A stretch of 64,000 nt of DNA from Candidatus Rifleibacteriota bacterium (lineage in GTDB: Bacteria > Muiribacteriota > Ozemobacteria > Ozemobacterales > Ozemobacteraceae): positions 1 through 64,000 of the forward strand of contig JADFYG010000004.1 of the NCBI GenBank assembly GCA_015233155.1, given 5' to 3'. The notes beneath the pieces were generated by a model that saw only the letters and a program-made list of their open reading frames with translations, made no database searches and had not been told where the DNA came from. Made by a program: the position numbers and the translations under genes. Shown piece by piece: positions 47,483 through 55,953 of the stretch (its first letter is position 1; the number at the start of each line of letters is the position of its first letter).

Positions 47483-47746
47483 TTATCTCTGCTCGGCACC
47501 TTGCGATTTGGCCAGACTGACCGTAAGAGGCCGTCCATCCATCGGTTGGCCATTCATCCCCGTAATTGAGGCTTCAGCAGAAGCCTGATCGGAGAATTCG
47601 ACAAACCCGTATCCGCGTGATCGCCCCGTGTGCTTGTCTGTCACAACACGAGCGGAATCGACGTTGCCGAAGCGGCTGAAATCCGTCTTCAACTTTTGAT
47701 CGTCAGCGGAAAAGGGCAGGTTACCTACAAAGACTTTTACGGACAT
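47483..47746 (-). CDS. RNA-binding protein (single RRM domain)
   Basis: An 87-residue cytosolic RNA-binding protein made of one RRM. RNP2 is VFVGNLPF (5-12) and RNP1 is RGYGFVEF (44-51), both with the aromatic residues that stack on RNA. The short basic tail (KSQGAEQR) follows. Small bacterial RRM proteins of this type are often cold-induced RNA chaperones. GGAGG precedes the ATG and the gene is monocistronic with its own terminator. Confidence 0.95.
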   Translation of the reverse strand: MSVKVFVGNLPFSADDQKLKTDFSRFGNVDSARVVTDKHTGRSRGYGFVEFSDQASAEASITGMNGQPMDGRPLTVSLAKSQGAEQR

Positions 47747-47918
47747 GAACGTACCTCCAGGGCAATTTTAATCTGGCCCGAATTGCGACCGCTCAAGCTC
47801 GGTCCGCACCGGTGCTCTACTCATGATACACATTGTTGCGTGAATTGCAAGTGTTTTTCTTGTAATGCTTGCAATTATTTTGTTCCATACTCATCAAATA
47901 CACGAAACAATTAAGCGC

Positions 47919-49382
47919 TTAATAGCGATACATGTCCGATTTGTAAGGACCTTCCTTGGGAACACCGATATATTTCGCTTGTTCATCAGTCAGGACAGTG
48001 AGCTTTGCTCCGAGTTTATCGAGGTGAAGTCTGGCGACTTCCTCATCCAGTTTTTTGGAAAGAGTGTAGACATTTACCGGTTTTTCGTTGGTCCAGAGGT
48101 CGAGTTGAGCAAGCGTCTGATTCGTGAACGATGTGCTCATAACAAAGCTGGGATGTCCATGGGCACAGCCGAGGTTGACGAGCCGACCTTCAGCCAGGAT
48201 ATAGACGCTGTGACCGTCCGGGAAAGTATAGCGGTCGACCTGTGGTTTTATATTGGTTCGCTTGATGCCGGGCCATTTTTCGAGTTCAGCCATCTCGATT
48301 TCATTGTCAAAGTGACCGATATTGCAGACAATTGCCTGGTCTTTCATTTTTGACATATGTTTGGCGGTGATGATGTGGCTGTTGCCAGTTGTCGTGACAT
48401 AAATATCCGCTGCGGGAAGAGAGTCTTCTACGGTTTGAACGGTGTAACCGGCCATACAGGCTTGCAGTGCACAGATTGGATCTATTTCGGTGACCACGAC
48501 CCGGGCGCCGAAGTTCTTGAGACTCTGAGCGCAACCCTTTCCGACATCGCCGAATCCACAGACCACGGAAACTTTTCCCGCGACCATAACATCGGTAGCG
48601 CGCTTGATGCCGTCAACAAGGCTTTCGCGGCAACCATAAAGATTATCGAACTTGGATTTCGTGACCGAATCGTTCACATTTATTGCGGGGAACAACAGAG
48701 CCTTTTCCTGCATCATTTTGTAAAGACGGTGGACACCAGTGGTGGTTTCCTCGCTAACGCCCTTAATGTTTGGGACGACTCCATGCCAATGCTTGGGTTG
48801 TTCTTTCAAAAGCTTCTTGAGGAAGCCAAGTAACTCTGTCTCGTCTTCACCGCTGGCCTTGTACTCTATCGCCTTTGGATTCTTTTCGGCGGCGTAACCA
48901 AGGTGAATCATCAGGGTGGCATCCCCACCATCATCAACGATCAGGTTAGGTCCGCTGCCGTCCGGCCATGTCAGTGCTTCAAATGTGCACCACCAATAAT
49001 CGGCCAGGGACTCGCCCTTCCAGGCAAAAACGGGGATACCTGCCTTGGCAATTGCAGAGGCGGCAGAATCGACGGTCGAAAAAATATTGCATGAACACCA
49101 ACGCACGTCGGCGCCGAGTTCCTTCAGAGTTTCAATCAAAACGGCAGTTTGTACAGTCATATGTAACGAGCCGGTGATTTTTGCTCCGCGCAGAGGTTTT
49201 TTCTTGCCGTATTTCTCACGAAGAGCCATCAAACCAGGCATCTCGTGCTCAGCTATCTCTATTTCCTTGCGCCCCAGATGCCAGAGCTCAATATCTTTGA
49301 CCTTGTATTGGAGACGACGACTTTCGGTCGGTCGGGAAACTTCTTTTTCCATTTCAGTTCCATGGTTGGAATGCTTGCTCAT
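47919..49382 (-). CDS. ahcY: adenosylhomocysteinase
   Basis: Hydrolyses S-adenosylhomocysteine to adenosine and homocysteine, keeping methylation reactions running. The 487-residue protein has [15 protein letters not shown] near the N-terminus and the NAD site [13 protein letters not shown]. The C-terminus ends [10 protein letters not shown], matching the KPDHYRY end of the family. It carries the about 40-residue insertion found in long-type enzymes. The ATG with AGGAG upstream was chosen over an earlier one. A small hairpin (CGGGGT/ACCCCG, 49408-49422) lies in the leader, but I see no match to the known SAH riboswitch. Confidence 0.96.
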   Translation of the reverse strand: MSKHSNHGTEMEKEVSRPTESRRLQYKVKDIELWHLGRKEIEIAEHEMPGLMALREKYGKKKPLRGAKITGSLHMTVQTAVLIETLKELGADVRWCSCNIFSTVDSAASAIAKAGIPVFAWKGESLADYWWCTFEALTWPDGSGPNLIVDDGGDATLMIHLGYAAEKNPKAIEYKASGEDETELLGFLKKLLKEQPKHWHGVVPNIKGVSEETTTGVHRLYKMMQEKALLFPAINVNDSVTKSKFDNLYGCRESLVDGIKRATDVMVAGKVSVVCGFGDVGKGCAQSLKNFGARVVVTEIDPICALQACMAGYTVQTVEDSLPAADIYVTTTGNSHIITAKHMSKMKDQAIVCNIGHFDNEIEMAELEKWPGIKRTNIKPQVDRYTFPDGHSVYILAEGRLVNLGCAHGHPSFVMSTSFTNQTLAQLDLWTNEKPVNVYTLSKKLDEEVARLHLDKLGAKLTVLTDEQAKYIGVPKEGPYKSDMYRY

Positions 49383-49556
49383 GGTCGCTCCTGTTATGTT
49401 GATTTCTCGGGGTTTCACCCCGGGGAAGGCATATATTGTCGCACGTTCGTGTGCAAATGTCAAAAAAGATTGATTCGTCAAAGACGATCAAGAGTGTGAT
49501 TAGTCACCAGTTTGCCATAAATGCAAACTTCATGTTAAGCCTCAAATAACGAGAAA

Positions 49557-50414
49557 TCACGATGCTGGTAACCATAACGAAATGCCGAAGGCTGCAACAG
49601 ACCACAGGATCATGGCGGCCCCGGCGGCTGTATCGTATGAGACCGATGTCGCGAGACCGGCAATGCTTGAAAAGATGGCGATGCTGATAGCCCACCAGAC
49701 CTGTGAACCTGCCGATCTGCCGAGACGACGAGCGGTAGCCGCCGGAATAACAAGTAGTGCCGTCACGAGCAGAATACCTACTGCCCGGATCGAGAAGGCC
49801 ACTGTAAGTGATAATAGTGTCGCGAAAACAATTTCCAGTCGCTCAACCGGAATTCCGTGAACTCTGGCGAGCGGTGTGTGAAGACTCATGAAAAGCAGTC
49901 GGTTATACCAGACCAACAGGAACACCCAGACTACGACAGCGAGCAGCAGCATCCAGACAAGCTCGCCATCAGAGATTGCCAGAACGTCACCGTAGAGGAA
50001 GCCTGGAAGACTCTTCGCTAAACACTTTTTCGCGCTGATGATTGCAAGACCAAGGGCGATTGTCGCGGAGAATACGACCCCGAGTGTTGTATCCATTGCG
50101 AGGTCGCCAGCCCGTTTCAGTCGCATGGTCATAATGCCGGTTATGATAGCGAAGATTGGCATGGCAAAACGCGGGTCGATGTTGAGAAGAAGTCCGAGGG
50201 CGATACCCGTGAATGCGGAATGCGCGATAGCATCAGAAAAAAATGCCATGCGAAATTGAACTACCAGCGTGCCCATGACTGCGCAGACGGGTGATAGCAG
50301 AAGCATGGTCAGGATTGCTCGTTGCATGAAATGAGCTTTCATCACGTCAAACGGGAACAATGAAAGCAGCCAATACAGCGGCTTAAGCAGTTCCACTATA
50401 AGCTGATCAGACAT
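49557..50414 (-). CDS. znuB: zinc/manganese-type ABC transporter permease
   Basis: The membrane subunit of an ABC-3 family metal importer, 285 residues and about eight helices. It has the family N-terminal pattern ending MAFFSDAIAHSAFTGIALG, and the later segment SIRAVGILLVTALLVIPAATAR that contacts the ATPase. It lies 47 bases downstream of znuC in the iorAB-znuACB transcript. Metal specificity (Zn, Mn or Fe) is not clear from sequence. Confidence 0.92.
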   Translation of the reverse strand: MSDQLIVELLKPLYWLLSLFPFDVMKAHFMQRAILTMLLLSPVCAVMGTLVVQFRMAFFSDAIAHSAFTGIALGLLLNIDPRFAMPIFAIITGIMTMRLKRAGDLAMDTTLGVVFSATIALGLAIISAKKCLAKSLPGFLYGDVLAISDGELVWMLLLAVVVWVFLLVWYNRLLFMSLHTPLARVHGIPVERLEIVFATLLSLTVAFSIRAVGILLVTALLVIPAATARRLGRSAGSQVWWAISIAIFSSIAGLATSVSYDTAAGAAMILWSVAAFGISLWLPAS

Positions 50415-50461
50415 TTATTACCTTATTGTTCGGGGCGGAATTGCCCATTGTATTTATTATG

Positions 50462-51271
50462 TTAGCCATGAGGCGGGTTCTTGTCGTCTTGTGAGCCATG
50501 ATGATGATGATCGCATGGTTGCACCGTCGGAGCGGGGTGATGTTCATACAATCCTGAGTGCAGACCGTATATTTGAAAGAGATTTTCTGGTGTCAGGACT
50601 TCTGGGGTTTCGCCTTGACATGTTACTGTACGATTAAGACAAATTACACGCGTGGCATGCTCAGATACGACCGAGAGATCGTGACTTACCATAACAAGCG
50701 TCAAACGGCGCTCCTGTCGTATTTCTTCGAGAACATCGCAAAAAAGATGCCCGCCCGCAACATCAACCCCCGAAACCGGTTCGTCAAGTAACAAGAGTTC
50801 GGGATTGCGACGTAAGGCCGAAGCCAGTAACACGCGTTGTATTTCGCCGCCGGAAAGCCGACCTAGTGGACGATCGAGAAGGTGGGCAGCTTCGAGACGC
50901 GCAAGTGCAATGACAGCTTCCTCGCGCACTGAGGAATTGATTCCGAGCCATGTCGGGAGCTTCTGTCTGTCGAGCGCGAGAAAATCGAGAACAGTTATTG
51001 GCGAACCCCGATCAAAATCGAGTGATTGCGGAACATACGCCAATTTCGGAGTAGAAGGCATGCCGGCAGAATCAAGAAAACGAATTGTTCCGGTGAATGG
51101 AAGATGCCCGAGAATCGCCGAAAGCAACGTTGTCTTGCCTGCCCCGTTGGGGCCGATGATGGCCGTCACCTCACCGCGCTCAATTGTACCACGAACATCA
51201 TAAAGGATCTTGATCCCGTTGCGCGTGACGCCGACATTTTCGAGGACAACAGCGGCTGACGAAGACATCAC
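50462..51271 (-). CDS. znuC: metal ABC transporter ATP-binding protein
   Basis: The ATPase of the metal importer, 269 residues. Walker A is GPNGAGKTT, the Q loop is VPQSLDF, the signature is LSGGEIQRV and Walker B is LLLLDEP. The last 30 residues are His-rich (YEHHPAP, then DHHHHG, then PPHG), an added cytosolic metal-binding tail. This favours a zinc or nickel role. It overlaps znuA by 4 bases. Confidence 0.95.
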   Translation of the reverse strand: MMSSSAAVVLENVGVTRNGIKILYDVRGTIERGEVTAIIGPNGAGKTTLLSAILGHLPFTGTIRFLDSAGMPSTPKLAYVPQSLDFDRGSPITVLDFLALDRQKLPTWLGINSSVREEAVIALARLEAAHLLDRPLGRLSGGEIQRVLLASALRRNPELLLLDEPVSGVDVAGGHLFCDVLEEIRQERRLTLVMVSHDLSVVSEHATRVICLNRTVTCQGETPEVLTPENLFQIYGLHSGLYEHHPAPTVQPCDHHHHGSQDDKNPPHG

Positions 51272-52212
51272 CTCATCTCCTTTTTTATTTCGACGAGTTT
51301 GGAAAGCAACTGAAACATCTTTTCAAAGTGTCGTCGCAGGAAATCTGGAGAAGGATTTTCTTCTCCGGTCGTCAGCAATGGCAGATTTATTGAGTAAATG
51401 CCAGTCTCCCGAATCAGTGTGGCCGAAATCGGAGAAATTGCAGTTCCATCGATAAGAATAGCGAGTGGTCGCTCGCGTCGAATCAGATTGACGAGTTCAG
51501 TCAGCCGTTTTACCGAAAGCTCGCTTGTTTCACCACTGCTGTCTTCACCAAGCCTTGCAATGACGCGTAGTCCAAGATCCCGCGCCAGATAATCCAGCGA
51601 ATCGTGAGTAAGAATAACGGGTAAAGATGCCGTTTGCGCAGCGAGTTCGGAGAATGCTTTAACCAGTGGGGCCAATTGATCGCCGAGATTGGCGGCATTC
51701 TTTTTGTAAAGGTCTGTCCCGGTTGGATCGATTGTGGCAAGCTGGACAGCTAGATTATTGCCCATCGATATAATACCGGCGGGAGTGGTAAAGACGTGCG
51801 CGTTTATTTCTCCAGGCTCATCGGCGGAAACGATTGTCGGAAGTCCTGATGCACACACGATTCGCGGCAACGAGGCCGCATCCTGCGTCAGACGCCCGAC
51901 GAATGGTTCAAAACCGAGCCCGCTCATTACAAGCACACGGGCTTTCGACAATCTGCTGAAGTCGCCTGGGGTAAGCGCGTAGTGGTGGGGGCACCCCAGG
52001 TCGGCAGGCAGTAAAAGATCGATAGAAAGATGACTTCCGGAAGCTATTTCGCGTGCCAATGCGAAGATTGGAAACACACTGCACAGTATAGTGTCAGACA
52101 CGCGTTCGGCATTGTTCTGTGCGGTGGATGCGGTCAGAATTGCGGACCCCAAAAAGCAGGAAATCAAAACGGATAGCGCCAAAACGACCGACGCTCTCCG
52201 AAAAGAAATCAT
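51268..52212 (-). CDS. znuA: zinc-type ABC transporter substrate-binding protein
   Basis: A periplasmic metal-binding protein of the ZnuA/cluster A-I family, 314 residues. A hydrophobic signal peptide covers about 8-30. Likely metal ligands are His in the PHHY segment, His in NAHVF (usual position of DPH), and His in ILTHDSLDYLARD, with Asp in LIDGTAIS (often Glu or Asp). The usual His-rich loop between domains is absent. It overlaps both iorB and znuC by 4 bases. Confidence 0.9.
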   Translation of the reverse strand: MISFRRASVVLALSVLISCFLGSAILTASTAQNNAERVSDTILCSVFPIFALAREIASGSHLSIDLLLPADLGCPHHYALTPGDFSRLSKARVLVMSGLGFEPFVGRLTQDAASLPRIVCASGLPTIVSADEPGEINAHVFTTPAGIISMGNNLAVQLATIDPTGTDLYKKNAANLGDQLAPLVKAFSELAAQTASLPVILTHDSLDYLARDLGLRVIARLGEDSSGETSELSVKRLTELVNLIRRERPLAILIDGTAISPISATLIRETGIYSINLPLLTTGEENPSPDFLRRHFEKMFQLLSKLVEIKKEMR

Positions 52213-52787
52213 GCCAAACCCCAGCCAGCCTCGAAGGCCTTTTTATTCAACTCCAGAAGCTTCGCGGGAATGCGGCTTTCAAGTACTTCTTCCCATATTG
52301 TGCGGGGCAGTACGGGAAGTTGTTTTGCCATCAGGCCGAGCAAAACTACATTGACGCATTTGGAGTTTCCAAGTTCACGAGCCTTGCCAAGCGCATCTAC
52401 GGCATGTACTCTTGCGGGTAACTTAGTCAGTCTTTCGGATATTGTGTCCGGGTAAATTCCTTCACCGCCAGATACTGTCATGGGCATAATTCGTTGTGCA
52501 TTCATCAATACGAGACCATTCGGGCGCAAAAAGACGGACCAGCGAAGGGTTTCCAGTTCTTCGAATGATAACAGAAGATCGCATTCGCCCTTGCGAATAA
52601 GTGGAGAATGCACGACGGAACCGAACCTCACATGACTGACAACGCTTCCGCCGCGTTGGGCCATGCCGTGAACCTCCGACTTTTTTACATCGAACCCCGC
52701 CAGCATGGCTGTTTCCGCCAGGATGTTGCTTGCCAGAAGCGTTCCCTGCCCTCCAACGCCGCACAACAAAATGTTCGTCATTGTCAT
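52209..52787 (-). CDS. iorB: indolepyruvate ferredoxin oxidoreductase, beta subunit
   Basis: The gamma-type subunit of the oxygen-sensitive 2-oxoacid:ferredoxin oxidoreductase that oxidatively decarboxylates aryl pyruvates in anaerobic amino-acid fermentation. The 192-residue protein has GVGGQGTLLASNIL (11-24), and EVHGMAQRGGSVVSHVRFG (38-56), both conserved in the family. It overlaps iorA and znuA by 4 bases each. Confidence 0.95.
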   Translation of the reverse strand: MTMTNILLCGVGGQGTLLASNILAETAMLAGFDVKKSEVHGMAQRGGSVVSHVRFGSVVHSPLIRKGECDLLLSFEELETLRWSVFLRPNGLVLMNAQRIMPMTVSGGEGIYPDTISERLTKLPARVHAVDALGKARELGNSKCVNVVLLGLMAKQLPVLPRTIWEEVLESRIPAKLLELNKKAFEAGWGLA

Positions 52788-54712
52788 TTTGTCGGCTCCT
52801 TCTTGCTATTTGTATTGTGATCAGTCTTCTTTAATTGTGCCTGTTTCTCTGAATTTATATTTTTTCCCGGCCCCTTCATTGTATTGGCCTCAGCATTCAG
52901 GCTGCCGGCATCGCCTGACTTCACTGATATGGACGTGATCGCACCTGGTCGACACACTTTGGCACACAAACCGCACTCCACACATAATGTCGCATTGATG
53001 ACCGTTTTGCCATCCGCCTGACTTCGCTCTATCGCAGGACAACCAAGTTTCCAGCATTGACCGCATTTCACGCATTTGGCCCGATCAAGCTGAATCGGAC
53101 TTTTCTCCGGCTTATAATCCTTTAACAAGTAGCATGGGCGACGTGTAATTATGACTGTCGGCTCAGCTTTTGCCAATGCTCCTTTTATAGCGGCTTCAAG
53201 ACCTTGGAGGTCGAATGGATCTGCGTCTACAACATGATCTACGCCGGCAGCCCGACAAAGCGCTGTAAGATCGATTTTTTTCGTTGGCTTACCCTTGAGA
53301 GTAATTCCTGTCGCTGGATTAGGCTGATGCCCGGTCATAGCTGTAATCGAATTGTCGAGCACAAATGTGAGGTGGCGGCCTTGGTTGTATACTGTGTCGA
53401 TAAGTCCCGTAATTCCGGAGTGCAAAAACGTCGATTCGCCAATAACGGCGGCGAGCCTGCCGTGGATTTTTTCTTTCATGGCTTTCCCGATGCCGAGTGC
53501 GTTCGTTATCGATGCACCCATGCAGACGGTCGTATGTATCGCATTATGTGGCGGAAACGCGCCCAGCGTGTAGCAACCGATGTCTCCCGTGACGAGAAGA
53601 TCAAGTTTGCGAAGCAGAAAAAATACTCCGCGGTGTGGACATCCCGGGCACAACACTGGCGGTCGTAGTGGAACCGGAACATCTACGGCGGCTACTCTTG
53701 TCGGAAAAGCCTGAGGAATAAATTCACGCAGCGATTCATGTAGAATATCCGGGTCCAGTTCTCCGCATACGGGGATGCGATCCTTGCCGATGCAGTCGAT
53801 GCCAAGCGCACGAACCTGTTCCTCGATGAAAGGATCATTCTCTTCGATGACTATGATGTTTTTGACACTTGCTGCGAATCGCTTCACCAGATCCCGTGGA
53901 AAGGGGTTTGTGAATCCGAGTTTCAAAAAGGAAGCCTTCGGGAAGAGTTCCCGCGAATGTGTGTAGCTTATGCCGGAAGCGATGATGCCGATTTTGCCAT
54001 CACCTTTTTCGATACGGTTCCAGGGGCAGTCGTTACTGTAGACTTCAAGCTCCTTCATGCGCTCTTCAAGTTTGACGTGCAATTTTCGTGCATTGTGCGG
54101 AAGTACACAATATTTCGCCAGATTGCGTATAAATTCGCGCGCCGGACCTTCACGGCGCTCGCCCATCGAAACGATTCCCTCTGAATGTGAAATGCGCGTG
54201 GTAGTACGCAGCAACACAGGAGCATCGAACTTTTCGGACAATTCAATAGCCGCGATCGTCATTTCATATGCTTCCTGGCTTGTCGATGGCTCCAGGAGGG
54301 GAACTTTCGCCATGCGTGCATAAAAGCGGTTGTCCTGCTCATTTTGTGATGAATGCATGCCAGGGTCATCCGCGGTAATTATCACCAATCCACCATTAAT
54401 GCCTGTGTAGGCGACCGTAAAAAATGGATCGGCAGCTACATTCAATCCAACATGTTTTTGCGCGACGAGAGAGCGGGCACCTGCATATGCGGCGCCAATT
54501 ACGGTTTCCATGGCAGTCTTCTCGTTAACCGCCCACTGGGCATCTACTTCCGGGTATGTGCCGAGATATTCGAGAATTTCGGTGGAGGGGGTTCCAGGAT
54601 ATGCTGAAGCGAACCGAACTCCGGCTTCCCAGGCACCGCGCGCTATGGCGGCATTCCCCGAAAGTACTGCCCGGGCTGATGATGTGCTTATTTTCTTCTT
54701 CTTCTGCATCAC
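52784..54712 (-). CDS. iorA: indolepyruvate ferredoxin oxidoreductase, alpha subunit
   Basis: The catalytic subunit, 642 residues. It binds thiamine diphosphate (GDIGCYTLG and GASITNALGIGKA) and starts with the pyrimidine-binding domain ARGAWEAGVRFASAYPGTP. Near the C-terminus a 2[4Fe-4S] ferredoxin module has CVKCGQCWKLGCP and CVECGLCAKVCRPG. An added tail of about 50 charged residues follows (SGDAGSLNAE to KKEPTK), absent from most homologues as far as I know. It implies anaerobic amino-acid metabolism with ferredoxin reduction. It heads the operon. Confidence 0.96.
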   Translation of the reverse strand: MMQKKKKISTSSARAVLSGNAAIARGAWEAGVRFASAYPGTPSTEILEYLGTYPEVDAQWAVNEKTAMETVIGAAYAGARSLVAQKHVGLNVAADPFFTVAYTGINGGLVIITADDPGMHSSQNEQDNRFYARMAKVPLLEPSTSQEAYEMTIAAIELSEKFDAPVLLRTTTRISHSEGIVSMGERREGPAREFIRNLAKYCVLPHNARKLHVKLEERMKELEVYSNDCPWNRIEKGDGKIGIIASGISYTHSRELFPKASFLKLGFTNPFPRDLVKRFAASVKNIIVIEENDPFIEEQVRALGIDCIGKDRIPVCGELDPDILHESLREFIPQAFPTRVAAVDVPVPLRPPVLCPGCPHRGVFFLLRKLDLLVTGDIGCYTLGAFPPHNAIHTTVCMGASITNALGIGKAMKEKIHGRLAAVIGESTFLHSGITGLIDTVYNQGRHLTFVLDNSITAMTGHQPNPATGITLKGKPTKKIDLTALCRAAGVDHVVDADPFDLQGLEAAIKGALAKAEPTVIITRRPCYLLKDYKPEKSPIQLDRAKCVKCGQCWKLGCPAIERSQADGKTVINATLCVECGLCAKVCRPGAITSISVKSGDAGSLNAEANTMKGPGKNINSEKQAQLKKTDHNTNSKKEPTK

Positions 54713-54916
54713 TTCCTACCTCCAGGGTACGACAAAAATTGATGTGGAATAACCCAACCTTCCCAAACTCGGCATCCATACACGTATTCGTCTGTGCTGA
54801 AACAATATTATATCACATCATCCGGTATGAGTTTTATGGGGGATTGCCGCGAAATTCGCATTAGGTTATCCTGAGTCCGTAGATTGCGTTTTCTTTATCA
54901 TCGATCCGGAGTGATT

Positions 54917-55924
54917 ATGCGAATTCTTGTTACCGGCGCTGCCGGATTCATAGGTTTTCATCTGGTCCAGCGACTACTTGATCGCGGGGATGAGGTTGTC
55001 GGATTCGACAATCTCAACGCCTATTACGACATTACCCTGAAAGAAGCTCGGCTGGCGCGTCTTGATGGACGTCCAGGTTTCGTTTTCGTTCGCGGTGACC
55101 TATCCGACCGTGTGGCCGTCGGTCGACTCTTTTCAGATAACAGTTTCGACCGGGTAGTGCATTTGGCGGCTCAGGCGGGAGTGCGCTATAGTCTGACTAA
55201 CCCTCATGCCTACGTAGAAAGCAATCTGGCAGGTTTTCTGAATATTCTTGAAGGCTGTCGTCATTCAAACACGCCCCATCTTGTCTATGCCTCATCAAGT
55301 TCTGTGTATGGAGCTAACTCTTCGATGCCTTTTTCCGTCCACCAGAATGTCGATCATCCGGTGTCATTTTATGCTGCGACAAAAAAATCGAACGAATTGA
55401 TGGCTCACGCGTATTCCCACATGTATAAGCTGCCTGTCACGGGATTGCGTTTTTTCACGGTCTATGGCCCATGGGGAAGACCCGATATGGCCCTGTTCCT
55501 TTTTACCAGAGCTATTATCGAGGGTAGCCCCATTGAAATCTTCAATGAAGGACACTTGCGTCGTGACTTCACATTCATCGACGACATCGTTGAGGGGGTT
55601 ATGCGCGTAACAGATCGTATAGCAACTTCCAACCAATCATGGAACAGTGGAAGTCCCGACCCGGGAACAAGTTCTGCGCCTTACAGACTGTACAACATCG
55701 GAAATAACCAGCCGGTTGAGTTATTGCGATTTATCGAGATTCTCGAAGAAAAACTGGAACGCAAGGCGAGTAGAAAGTTATTGCCAATGCAGCCCGGCGA
55801 TGTTTTGGCTACATTTGCTGATGTCAGCGACCTCGTGCGTGATTTTGATTTTAAGCCGACGACACCAATAGAGACAGGGATTTCGAGATTTGTCGATTGG
55901 TACCGCGAGTATTATCAGGTTTGA
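54917..55924 (+). CDS. NAD-dependent sugar-nucleotide epimerase (UDP-glucuronate 4-epimerase type)
   Basis: A 335-residue short-chain epimerase. It begins [15 protein letters not shown] (NAD loop GxxGFIG). The catalytic Y-x3-K is in [10 protein letters not shown], with the serine of SSSSVYG upstream, and [13 protein letters not shown] is typical of UDP-glucuronate 4-epimerases such as CapI. It would supply UDP-galacturonate or a similar sugar for surface polysaccharides. CGGAG sits 8 bases before the ATG, which was preferred over an ATG 33 bases upstream. It is convergent with the next gene. Confidence 0.93.
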   Translation: MRILVTGAAGFIGFHLVQRLLDRGDEVVGFDNLNAYYDITLKEARLARLDGRPGFVFVRGDLSDRVAVGRLFSDNSFDRVVHLAAQAGVRYSLTNPHAYVESNLAGFLNILEGCRHSNTPHLVYASSSSVYGANSSMPFSVHQNVDHPVSFYAATKKSNELMAHAYSHMYKLPVTGLRFFTVYGPWGRPDMALFLFTRAIIEGSPIEIFNEGHLRRDFTFIDDIVEGVMRVTDRIATSNQSWNSGSPDPGTSSAPYRLYNIGNNQPVELLRFIEILEEKLERKASRKLLPMQPGDVLATFADVSDLVRDFDFKPTTPIETGISRFVDWYREYYQV

Positions 55925-55953
55925 TTTTACGCTGTTTTGTGTTTGTAAAAAAA

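Noticed and set aside
49383..49500. SAH riboswitch upstream of ahcY
   Set aside because: A small hairpin is present but none of the conserved elements of the SAH riboswitch are recognisable. A covariance search would settle it.
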